Assembly (NCBI GenBank): GCA_945787485.1
Contig: CALZHV010000027.1
Span: 1 to 16,672 of the forward strand
From: an uncultured Lachnospiraceae bacterium
GTDB lineage: Bacteria; Bacillota; Clostridia; Lachnospirales; Lachnospiraceae
Length of the DNA stretch: 16,672 nucleotides
Reading direction: 5' to 3'
Part shown: positions 6,334 through 13,091 of the stretch, piece by piece
How the letters are laid out: each line of letters starts with the position of its first letter
Position numbering within the stretch: the stretch's first letter is position 1
Notes under the pieces: generated by a model
Databases searched by the model: none
What the model was told of the DNA's origin: nothing
Seen by the model: the letters and a program-made list of their open reading frames with translations, nothing else
Program-made: the position numbers and the translations under genes

Positions 6334-7326
6334 ATGGATAGATTATTAACAGGATTACAACCAAGCGGCTCACTTACAATAGGTAATTATTGCGGAGGAA
6401 TAAGTCAGGTAACGAAATATCAGAATGAGTATGAGACATTCTTATTTGTTCCGGACATGCATGCGATAACAGTTCCTCAGGACCCGGTAGCTTTACAAAA
6501 AAATATAAAGCAGGCAGTAGGGATGTATCTTGCATGCGGTGTTGATGCTACACTTGATAATATGCACATATATGTACAGTCGGAAAATTTATATCATGCA
6601 AATCTTTCATGGATTTTAGAGTGCCATTCATATTTTGGAGAGCTCACAAGAATGCATCAGTTTAAGATGAAATCACAGAAAAATGAAAGCTTCACTTCAG
6701 GTCTTGTAACATATCCTGTTCTTATGGCAGCAGATATCCTGCTTTACGATGCAAAATATGTTCCAACAGGAATTGATCAAAAACAGCACGTTGAGCTTGC
6801 AAGAAATCTTGCAGAGCGATTTAACAATAAATATAACGGCAATTTCTTTACGGTTCCTGAACCAATGATTCCTGAGGTTGGGGCTAAGATCAGAGACCTG
6901 GTTAATCCTGAAAATAAGATGAGTAAGTCAACAGATAATCCAAAGGCTTCAATTTTCCTTCTTGATACTGAAAAGGATATCAGAAAGAAGATAATGAGTG
7001 CTAAGACAGACAGTGATACACTTGTAGCCTTTGACGAGGAAAATAAGCCGGGAGTTTCAAATCTTCTTACTATATATTCTGTATTTGCAGGAGTTACAAT
7101 TGAAGAGGCAGTAGCAAAATTTGATGGTGCCAATTACGGAGAATTAAAGAGAACAACAGCTGATGTTCTCGTTGAAAAACTGATGGCATTCCAGGACAAA
7201 TACAATGAAATTATGGCGTCAGGTATTGTTGATGAGGCAATGGATAAAGGCAGAGAATACACAAACGAGATTGCAGCTAAGAAATATGATGAAATACGCC
7301 GCGCGGTTGGTTTTGGCCGTGTGTAG
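6334..7326 (+). CDS. trpS: Tryptophan--tRNA ligase
   Basis: This 330-residue class I aminoacyl-tRNA synthetase charges tRNA-Trp with tryptophan in the cytoplasm. The opening MDRLLTGLQPSGSLTIGNY contains the TIGN version of the HIGH motif (residues 15-18), and KMSKS is at 195-199 (ENKMSKST). GIDQKQHVELARNLAERFN and the C-terminal anticodon-binding helices are also typical. Length is normal. ATG 6334 is supported by a perfect AGGAGG at 6321-6326. The frame stays open upstream to 6127, but only through A/T-rich repeats, so an earlier start is rejected. The next gene begins 9 nt after the stop codon, so trpS heads a four-gene transcript with the VWA, MoxR and LRR genes. The non-T-box leader with tandem repeats is the odd point. 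Confidence 0.97.
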   Translation: MDRLLTGLQPSGSLTIGNYCGGISQVTKYQNEYETFLFVPDMHAITVPQDPVALQKNIKQAVGMYLACGVDATLDNMHIYVQSENLYHANLSWILECHSYFGELTRMHQFKMKSQKNESFTSGLVTYPVLMAADILLYDAKYVPTGIDQKQHVELARNLAERFNNKYNGNFFTVPEPMIPEVGAKIRDLVNPENKMSKSTDNPKASIFLLDTEKDIRKKIMSAKTDSDTLVAFDEENKPGVSNLLTIYSVFAGVTIEEAVAKFDGANYGELKRTTADVLVEKLMAFQDKYNEIMASGIVDEAMDKGREYTNEIAAKKYDEIRRAVGFGRV

Positions 7327-7335
7327 GGAGATTGT

Positions 7336-8628
7336 ATGACCAAGGTAGATGAAGTTACATCCTTGGCACAGAAGCTTCTGGGACTTGCCAGGGATACAAT
7401 TACAATAAGATACAGATATCTTGATACGGCATTGGCACGTCTGAAGGCAGAATTAAAACCGGGTCTTAATGCAATGTATACGGATGGAGATAAAATGTAT
7501 TTTGACCCGGCTATGCTTTTGACGCAATATATGGATGAACCCGGTGTTGCTGTAAGGAGCTATCTGCATATGCTGTTTCATTGCATTTTTATGCATCAAT
7601 ATCAATACGAAAAAACGAATACAAGATATTGGAATATCGCAACTGACATAGCGGTTGAAAATATTATTTTGGAACTGGATTTTGCAAGGGCTGCCCTTAC
7701 ACGTGATGCAGAGGAGCTGGACAAAATCCACAGATTAAAGAAAAGACTTCCGGATTTTACTGCGGAAAAAATATACAGAGAATTTCTTGTTAATAATCCG
7801 AGTGAAGAATATCTTTTGGAATTGGAAAGACTGTTTACGATAGATAACCATGGTGCATGGAGAAATGAAACAAATGAAATTGTGATTTCAAAAGAACAGT
7901 GGGAGAAAATAACGCAGCGTATAAAAACAGAGCTGGATGCCTTCGCAAAAAATAAAGGCAATTCCGACAGTCTGGATAAGAATCTTCAGGATGCTACAAA
8001 AGAGCGTTATGATTACACATCTTTAATTCAGAAATTTATGGTATCGGGCGAAGAGATAGGTGTAAATGATGAAGAGTTTGATTATATATATTACACATAC
8101 GGATTGCAGAAATATGGTAATATGCCGTTGATTGAACCTCTTGAGTATAAAGAGGAAAAAAGAATTAAGGAAATAGTAATAGCAATAGATACATCTGCCT
8201 CGTGCAGAGGAAGTATTGTTAAAGCTTTTATTCAAAAAACATATGAGCTGTTAAAGCAGACGGAGAATTATTTTCACAAAGTAAATATTCACATTATACA
8301 ATGTGACGCACAGATAAGGTCAGATGTTAAAATAACAAATGAACAGGAATTTGAACATTATCTTAATACGATGGACGTAAAGGGGTATGGCAATACTGAT
8401 TTCAGACCGGTATTTAATTATGTTGATGAATTGATATGTGCGGGCGAATTTGAGAACCTGAAGGGTCTTATTTATTTTACAGACGGATACGGAGTGTATC
8501 CTGAAAGAATGCCGCGATATGACGTGATATTTGCTTTTTTGTATGATGACCCGGGTGCTGAACCGGTTCCGGATTGGGCGATAAAAGTAGTTTTGGAGGA
8601 TGAAATTAATGAATATCAGACAGGCTAA
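7336..8628 (+). CDS. VWA-like protein with degenerate metallopeptidase-like N-terminal domain (DUF2201 type)
   Basis: This 430-residue cytoplasmic protein has no signal peptide or membrane segment. The N-terminal half resembles the DUF2201 putative metallopeptidase-like domain. Where relatives have HExxH it reads His78-Met-Leu-Phe-His82, followed by Cys-Ile-Phe-Met-His87, so the glutamate is missing and peptidase activity is unlikely. The C-terminal von Willebrand factor A domain has a complete metal-ion-dependent adhesion site: DTSAS (Asp285, Ser287, Ser289), Thr354 in GNTDFRP, and TDG (Thr382, Asp383). AGGGAG at 7325-7330 gives the start. The gene overlaps the following MoxR-like ATPase gene by 20 nt, indicating translational coupling. 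MoxR-VWA pairs generally act as ATP-driven, chaperone-like factors that remodel a protein or metal-centre target; the target here is not known. Confidence 0.85.
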   Translation: MTKVDEVTSLAQKLLGLARDTITIRYRYLDTALARLKAELKPGLNAMYTDGDKMYFDPAMLLTQYMDEPGVAVRSYLHMLFHCIFMHQYQYEKTNTRYWNIATDIAVENIILELDFARAALTRDAEELDKIHRLKKRLPDFTAEKIYREFLVNNPSEEYLLELERLFTIDNHGAWRNETNEIVISKEQWEKITQRIKTELDAFAKNKGNSDSLDKNLQDATKERYDYTSLIQKFMVSGEEIGVNDEEFDYIYYTYGLQKYGNMPLIEPLEYKEEKRIKEIVIAIDTSASCRGSIVKAFIQKTYELLKQTENYFHKVNIHIIQCDAQIRSDVKITNEQEFEHYLNTMDVKGYGNTDFRPVFNYVDELICAGEFENLKGLIYFTDGYGVYPERMPRYDVIFAFLYDDPGAEPVPDWAIKVVLEDEINEYQTG

Positions 8629-10141
8629 GGATTATATATCTCACAGTGTTAAAATATATTTGAAAAAAGATGAGTTTGGTGATTACAAAATACCGGTTGT
8701 AAGACAGCGACCTATATTTCTGGTGGGAGCACCCGGTATTGGAAAGACTGCTATTATGGAGCAAATTGCTGAGGAACTCGGAATAGCGCTCGTGTCCTAT
8801 TCCATGACACACCATACCCGTCAGTCTGCTTTAGGACTTCCTTTCATAACTAAGAAGGAATATGACGGAAAAGCTTATGATGTATCCGAGTACACAATGA
8901 GTGAAATAATAGCTTCTGTATATGAAACAATGGAAGCGAGTGGCAGCAAGGAGGGAATACTTTTCCTTGATGAGATAAATTGTGTTTCCGAAACACTTGC
9001 CCCGTCAATGCTTCAGTTCCTCCAATATAAGGTCTTTGGAAAGCATCAGGTGCCGGAAGGATGGGTTGTAGTAACCGCAGGAAATCCACCGGAATACAAT
9101 AAATCGGTGCGTGAATTTGACGTAGTAACACTGGATAGACTTAAGGTTTTATCTGTTGAGGCTGATTATCAGACATGGAAGGAATATGCCGTTGAAAGAA
9201 AAATTCACAATGCAATATTAAATTTCCTTGAACTTAAGAAGGAATATTTTTACCATATCGAAACTACTGCAGAAGGCAGAAAATATGTTACTGCAAGAGG
9301 CTGGGAGGACCTTTCTCAGATTATAACAATGTATGAGGAAGACGAACTTAAAGTAGATGAAAACCTTGTAGGGCAGTATCTCAGAAGCGAGAAAATTGTA
9401 AAAGAATTTTGTGCTTATTATGATTTGTATAATAAATACAAAAATGACTATAAGATAAATGAGATTTTGGCAGGTCGTTACGAGGACACTGTCATTACAA
9501 AAGCAGGTAATGCTGAATTTGACGAAAGACTTTCTCTGCTTGGTATGTTGCTGGATAAGGTGCAAAATGACATACAGGATGCAATTGTAACCTCCGACTA
9601 TCTTTCAGAACTTATGGCACCTCTTAAAGCTGTAAAAACAGCTGATTCTGTGCTTGAGGCTTTGTATAAGCAGGCTGAGCTTAGAGATGTCATAATTGAA
9701 AAACAGCAAAAAGCAAATGCACTTTCAAAAACAGAAAAATATAAGCATAAGAAAATTAAGCAATTTTTGGAAAATGCTTCAAGACAGATTGCAGCTGAAA
9801 ATGCGGACGGTAACGAAGCTGCATTTGAATGTGCCAGAAATATGTTCAATGAAGAAGTTGCGGCAATGAAAAATAACGTATCTGTCGTGTCGGAGGAAAT
9901 AAAGAATTTATTTGGATTTGTCAGCAAAGCTTTTGAACAGGGAAATGAAATGCTTATTCTTGTGACAGAGCTTACGGTAAATAAGTACAGTTCAAGATTT
10001 ATCAGTATGTTTGGCAGTGACGAATATCATAAATATAATGAACTTCTCATGATTTCAGAAAGACAAAATGATATGAAGGAGCAGATTAAAAACCTCGAGA
10101 TACCAACATATTCAAACGGAATTACCGAATTGACGAAATAG
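8609..10141 (+). CDS. MoxR-like AAA+ ATPase
   Basis: This 510-residue protein has a MoxR-type AAA+ domain in its first ~260 residues and a long, mostly helical C-terminal part. Visible motifs are Walker A GAPGIGKT (residues 40-47), Walker B ILFLDEIN (117-124), sensor-1 Asn159 in TAGNPPEYNKS, and LDRL (175-178) in the arginine-finger region. The C-terminal ~240 residues are rich in Lys, Glu and Ala, consistent with coiled coil, and are not recognised. ATG 8609 is preferred because GGAGG at 8595-8599 is 9 nt upstream. The in-frame ATG at 8600 touches that site and is less likely. It overlaps the 3' end of the VWA gene and is followed 9 nt later by the LRR gene. The ATPase probably remodels a client selected through the VWA partner. 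Confidence 0.9.
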   Translation: MNIRQAKDYISHSVKIYLKKDEFGDYKIPVVRQRPIFLVGAPGIGKTAIMEQIAEELGIALVSYSMTHHTRQSALGLPFITKKEYDGKAYDVSEYTMSEIIASVYETMEASGSKEGILFLDEINCVSETLAPSMLQFLQYKVFGKHQVPEGWVVVTAGNPPEYNKSVREFDVVTLDRLKVLSVEADYQTWKEYAVERKIHNAILNFLELKKEYFYHIETTAEGRKYVTARGWEDLSQIITMYEEDELKVDENLVGQYLRSEKIVKEFCAYYDLYNKYKNDYKINEILAGRYEDTVITKAGNAEFDERLSLLGMLLDKVQNDIQDAIVTSDYLSELMAPLKAVKTADSVLEALYKQAELRDVIIEKQQKANALSKTEKYKHKKIKQFLENASRQIAAENADGNEAAFECARNMFNEEVAAMKNNVSVVSEEIKNLFGFVSKAFEQGNEMLILVTELTVNKYSSRFISMFGSDEYHKYNELLMISERQNDMKEQIKNLEIPTYSNGITELTK

Positions 10142-10150
10142 GAGTTTTAT

Positions 10151-11059
10151 ATGCAGGCGACAAGGCGTACAACGTACAAAAATACAATTTTATATTATGA
10201 TATTGAAAACAGTTTTCCTGATGATATTAAGGTTGTAAAAATTGGTGGTGGTGCCGGAATCGGAAGTCTGCTTGAGATACCTTCTTCTATAGATGATATG
10301 GATGTTGTTGCAATTGACAAGAAAGCATTTCTCGGTGAAAACAGCCTCAAGGAAATTATTGTGCCGGAAACAGTTTTTGTAATTGATGACTGGGCTTTTG
10401 CGCAATGTGCAAATCTGGAAAAAATTGTTATTAAAAATGAAAAGGCTTCATTTGGAAAAGGTATATTTGACGATTGTACAAAAATAAAAAACATCTGTAT
10501 CGGTTACGAGAAGGAGGATTGCAAATCGGCAATTCTCGGCACATTACCGCATAAGCTTCAGGCAGATTATATTTTTGAGAATGAAGACATAAGCGGAAGT
10601 GACTGGTATACAAAATGGGATTTACGACTGTCAGCCTATCTCGATGAACCTGATATGGAGGGGTATACAACTCTCGTTCTTTGCGGTGAAGAAGATATAT
10701 TGCACAGTGAAGTAGGATATGTCTCTGAAAAAATCAAAAATAAAGTTGAGCTTTGTTTAGTAAGACTTTTAAATGATGATAAGCTTGATGAGACTTTAAG
10801 AAAAAAATTCACTAGATATGTTCTTAAATATATAAAAGGAAAATCAAGCGAGGAAGCATGGCAGGTTATGCTTGAAAGATTTTCTGACGATATGAGCTAC
10901 TTCGAAAAATATACAGAAATTGGAGCAGTGACAAAGGATAATATTGATGATATGCTTCTTGATATGGGAAATGATCATGCTGAGGCAAAAGCATATCTGA
11001 TGAAATATAAAAAAACTAATTTTGATTCAAAAAATATTTTTGATGATTTTGTCCTATAA
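10151..11059 (+). CDS. Cytoplasmic BspA-type leucine-rich-repeat protein with helical C-terminal domain
   Basis: This is a 302-residue protein in two parts. Residues about 37-120 carry BspA/LRR_5-type repeats (LLEIPSSIDDMDVVAIDKKAF; LKEIIVPETVFVIDDWAFAQC; LEKIVIKNEKASFGKGIFDDC), each ending in an F-x-x-C/N-type turn. Residues about 150-302 begin DWYTKWDLRLSAYLDEPD and form an apparently all-helical domain that I do not recognise. Unlike most BspA-type LRR proteins there is no signal peptide, transmembrane helix or sorting motif, so it should remain inside the cell with the MoxR and VWA products. AGGAG at 10140-10144 gives the start, 9 nt after the ATPase stop codon, and it is the last gene of the apparent operon. 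A client-recognition or adaptor role for the MoxR-VWA pair is a guess from context. Confidence 0.8.
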   Translation: MQATRRTTYKNTILYYDIENSFPDDIKVVKIGGGAGIGSLLEIPSSIDDMDVVAIDKKAFLGENSLKEIIVPETVFVIDDWAFAQCANLEKIVIKNEKASFGKGIFDDCTKIKNICIGYEKEDCKSAILGTLPHKLQADYIFENEDISGSDWYTKWDLRLSAYLDEPDMEGYTTLVLCGEEDILHSEVGYVSEKIKNKVELCLVRLLNDDKLDETLRKKFTRYVLKYIKGKSSEEAWQVMLERFSDDMSYFEKYTEIGAVTKDNIDDMLLDMGNDHAEAKAYLMKYKKTNFDSKNIFDDFVL

Positions 11060-11093
11060 ACTTTCAAAAAAGTCTGAAATGATAGCTGTAAAT

Positions 11094-11121
11094 GGTATCG
11101 ACATATGGGTATCGACATATG
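11094..11121. repeat. Tandem 14-bp direct repeat upstream of the lipid-operon promoter
   Basis: GGTATCGACATATG occurs twice without a gap (11094-11107 and 11108-11121). A weaker third copy, GGCATGTAGACATTG (11121-11135), runs into the -35 element. Each perfect copy contains the palindrome CATATG. The place just upstream of -35 suggests an activator or repressor site, but a recent 14-bp duplication is an alternative. Confidence 0.75.
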
Positions 11122-11132
11122 GCATGTAGACA

Positions 11133-11161
11133 TTGACTAAGCTCGAATAAAATGTTATATT
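11133..11161 (+). promoter_or_regulatory. Sigma-A promoter for the flavoprotein-plsC operon
   Basis: TTGACT at 11133-11138, a 17-bp spacer and TATATT at 11156-11161 with an upstream TGT (11153-11155) make a strong extended -10 promoter. It lies 64 nt before the flavoprotein ATG. The A/T-rich leader contains the palindrome AAAATTAATTTT (11193-11204). No clear terminator separates the LRR gene from this promoter. Confidence 0.75.
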
Positions 11162-11224
11162 ATAGTTTGATTATTAAATAATAAGGCATAAAAAAATTAA
11201 TTTTATTATGGAGGCGCCCGGACA

Positions 11225-11995
11225 ATGCTCGCGGGTGATTTTGCGTTGAAAATTTTACTTTTGAGTGGAAGCATGAGAGGCGAGAGAAGTGCTTCATTAA
11301 AGGTCGCTCGTGCATTTGTAAAAGGAATAGTGGAAGAAGCGGGAGCAACGGTGACAGAGGTTAATCTTTGTGACAAGAACATAGAACCTTGTCACGGATG
11401 CTTTGTATGCTGGAAGGCTACACCCGGTGTATGCTGTGTGAAGGATGACATGGATGAATTAAGAAAGCTCGTTATGGAGCATGATGTTATCGTAGAAGCA
11501 TTTCCGTTATATTTCTTTAATATGCCTTCTCAGATGAAAGCCTTTACAGACAGAATGGTTTCTTATGTACAGGAATATCGTGCAAGCAACGGAGATGAAG
11601 AGGGTAACAGATTTCTTCATAACATGCGATATCCGGAGCTTAATCAAAAAAAGCTTGTGCTTGTATCAACCTGCGGATACGAAACTACAGTTGGTAACTA
11701 CGATTCCTTAACGATAATGTTTGACAAGATTTGCGGAAAAGGCAAATATACTACAGTTTTTGCACCACAGGGCGGAGTGCTTTCAGAAAAAAGTCTTGAA
11801 GCAAAAGTTAACAAATATCTGGTAAAATTTACTGATGCCGGAAGAGAGTTTGCAAAGCAAGGCAGACTTTCGGAGGATACAAGGGAGAAACTTCAGGTTC
11901 CGATGCTTGGTCATAATACATTTGATATGATAATTAATATGAATTGGGACAAACAGGATGTCGGACCATACGGAAGGCCGATTAACAAAGAGTAA
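11225..11995 (+). CDS. Flavodoxin-fold NAD(P)H-dependent oxidoreductase with Isf-like cysteine motif
   Basis: This is a 256-residue protein of the NADPH-dependent FMN reductase/iron-sulfur flavoprotein superfamily. The N-terminal strand and phosphate-binding loop ILLLSGSMRGERSAS are followed by IEPCHGCFVCWKATPGVCCVKDDM. The cysteines Cys56, Cys59, Cys62 and Cys70 form CX2CX2CX7C, the spacing described for [4Fe-4S] binding in Isf proteins. FPLYFFNMPSQMKAFTDR is the usual FMN-side loop. Two starts compete. ATG 11225 has GGAGG at 11210-11214. TTG 11246 has GGGTGAT at 11233-11239 and would give the family-typical MKILLLSGS; I list the ATG. It is the first gene of the operon with plsC 22 nt downstream. 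It could pass electrons to a reductive step in the acyl pathway, which is inference from position only. Confidence 0.85.
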   Translation: MLAGDFALKILLLSGSMRGERSASLKVARAFVKGIVEEAGATVTEVNLCDKNIEPCHGCFVCWKATPGVCCVKDDMDELRKLVMEHDVIVEAFPLYFFNMPSQMKAFTDRMVSYVQEYRASNGDEEGNRFLHNMRYPELNQKKLVLVSTCGYETTVGNYDSLTIMFDKICGKGKYTTVFAPQGGVLSEKSLEAKVNKYLVKFTDAGREFAKQGRLSEDTREKLQVPMLGHNTFDMIINMNWDKQDVGPYGRPINKE

Positions 11996-12017
11996 TTTAC
12001 ATAAAAAGGTTGATTGT

Positions 12018-12650
12018 ATGAAGTTATTTGAGAATTTAAAACATGGAATAGTAAGTCTCGCATTTTCAATTACAAACATCGTTTTAAGAGTGATTTATCC
12101 GCCTAAGATTACATGGGAAGATAAAAAGGCAACGTGCGAAGTGCTTGGTAGCGGAAAGTGTCTGCTGTTCTCTAATCATACGGGTCATCTTGACGGACTT
12201 TATATGGCAGTGTTATTTAAAAAATATAAGGTTCACACATATGTGGCAAGAGATTGGTATGAAAAAAAGAAAATCAACTGGCTTTTTAGAAATTTGCCAT
12301 ATATACCAATAGACAGAAAAGATATGGATACCTCATGGCTTGACTTGGGAGTAAAGAAGCTTGATGAATGTTATCCTGTATATATGTTCCCGGAGGGAAA
12401 AACAAGCAAGGAAAGACTGCCGGATGAATTTAAACCCGGCTTTTTAATGCTTGCAAAAAGAGCCGAAGTGCCTGTTGTTCCTATATGTATTGACGGATTG
12501 TTTCACAATTTCAGGAGAATACACATAATAATTGGAAAACCGGTATCCATGGACTTAAATGAGGAAGGAAGACCTTCTGCCGTATTAAAAAAATATGCCA
12601 ATGTAGCAAGAGATAAGGTCATTGAGCTTAAAGAAAAATATGGTATATAG
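12018..12650 (+). CDS. plsC: 1-acyl-sn-glycerol-3-phosphate acyltransferase family (PlsC-like)
   Basis: This is a 210-residue membrane-associated acyltransferase. The catalytic block NHTGHLDG (His54-x4-Asp59), the acceptor-binding FPEGKTS (residues 124-130, the FPEGT/R block) and VPVVPICIDG are all present. The N-terminal hydrophobic stretch (about residues 10-27) likely anchors it in the membrane. Members transfer an acyl chain from acyl-ACP or acyl-CoA to lysophosphatidate or a related acceptor. ATG 12018 is preferred (AAAAAGGTTG just upstream). The 20-residue in-frame extension upstream would overlap the flavoprotein gene. Being followed by acp and ketosynthase genes, it may be dedicated to the product of this operon rather than to bulk phospholipid; the organism could have another plsC elsewhere. 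Confidence 0.9.
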   Translation: MKLFENLKHGIVSLAFSITNIVLRVIYPPKITWEDKKATCEVLGSGKCLLFSNHTGHLDGLYMAVLFKKYKVHTYVARDWYEKKKINWLFRNLPYIPIDRKDMDTSWLDLGVKKLDECYPVYMFPEGKTSKERLPDEFKPGFLMLAKRAEVPVVPICIDGLFHNFRRIHIIIGKPVSMDLNEEGRPSAVLKKYANVARDKVIELKEKYGI

Positions 12651-12715
12651 AAGGTTTGTTACAGAATAAAAATATGGCGGATAAATGTCATTGTTAAAAT
12701 TATAAATCAGTAATA

Positions 12716-12732
12716 CGTAGCCTATGGCTATG
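12716..12732. promoter_or_regulatory. Small inverted repeat before the acp gene
   Basis: CGTAGCC and GGCTATG form a 7-bp imperfect stem (one G-T pair) around the 3-nt loop TAT, ending 28 nt before the acp ATG. The 110-nt gap between plsC and acp (12651-12760) shows no convincing sigma-A promoter and no terminator, so this hairpin is the only structure I see there. It could be an operator, a leader hairpin affecting acp translation, or chance. Confidence 0.35.
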
Positions 12733-12760
12733 AAAATATATAAGAAAAGGATGGTATGCA

Positions 12761-13009
12761 ATGAACGAAAAAGAATTAGAAATCGCAGAAAACATCAAAG
12801 GAATGCTTTCAAAGAACCTTAGAATTCCTGAGGAAGAATTAGACTTTGAAGTACCTTTATTTGGTGACGGAATTGGTCTTGATTCAGTTGACTCACTTGA
12901 GATTATTTCATGCATCGATTCAGCTTACGGCGTTGCAATGACAGGTGTTGCAAAGGAACATTTCTACAACATCACAAGCCTTACAAAGTATGTAGTGGCA
13001 AATATGTAA
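12761..13009 (+). CDS. acpP: Acyl carrier protein
   Basis: This 82-residue acidic phosphopantetheine-binding protein has the attachment site GLDSVDSLEI, with Ser42 the expected carrier of the 4'-phosphopantetheine arm. This differs slightly from the housekeeping DSLDxVEL form. It would carry growing acyl chains for the ketosynthase, ketoreductase and dehydratase encoded next. AAAAGGATGG at 12745-12754 precedes the ATG. A strong hairpin follows the stop codon and may make acp the most abundant message of the operon, as would suit a stoichiometric carrier. Whether this is the primary fatty-acid ACP or a dedicated one cannot be decided here; the neighbours favour a dedicated one. The symbol marks family only. 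Confidence 0.92.
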   Translation: MNEKELEIAENIKGMLSKNLRIPEEELDFEVPLFGDGIGLDSVDSLEIISCIDSAYGVAMTGVAKEHFYNITSLTKYVVANM

Positions 13010-13019
13010 TAAGAAAGCA

Positions 13020-13057
13020 AAAGAAATGCGAAACTGTCTATAGTTTCGCATTTCTTT
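13020..13057 (+). terminator. Hairpin between acp and the ketosynthase gene (partial terminator or mRNA stabiliser)
   Basis: The arms AAAGAAATGCGAAACT (13020-13035) and AGTTTCGCATTTCTTT (13042-13057) pair perfectly over 16 bp with a 6-nt loop. The right arm ends in T-rich TTTCTTTG but no long T-tract follows, so termination is probably incomplete. It begins 10 nt after the acp stop codon and ends 34 nt before the next ATG. Confidence 0.75.
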
Positions 13058-13091
13058 GTAAAATAAATACAAATTGAAAAAGGAGAATACT

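Noticed and set aside
7602..7961. 119-residue minus-strand open frame opposite the VWA gene
   Set aside because: Ser/Phe-rich translation typical of the reverse of Glu/Lys/Asp-rich coding sequence; no ribosome site.
11060..11092. Terminator after the LRR gene
   Set aside because: Only a 5-bp TTTCA/TGAAA stem with no T-run; not convincing.
12651..12760. Sigma-A promoter in the plsC-acp gap
   Set aside because: TTGTTA at 12691 has no acceptable -10 at 16-18 bp; A/T-rich lookalikes such as TATAAA at 12701 lack a -35.
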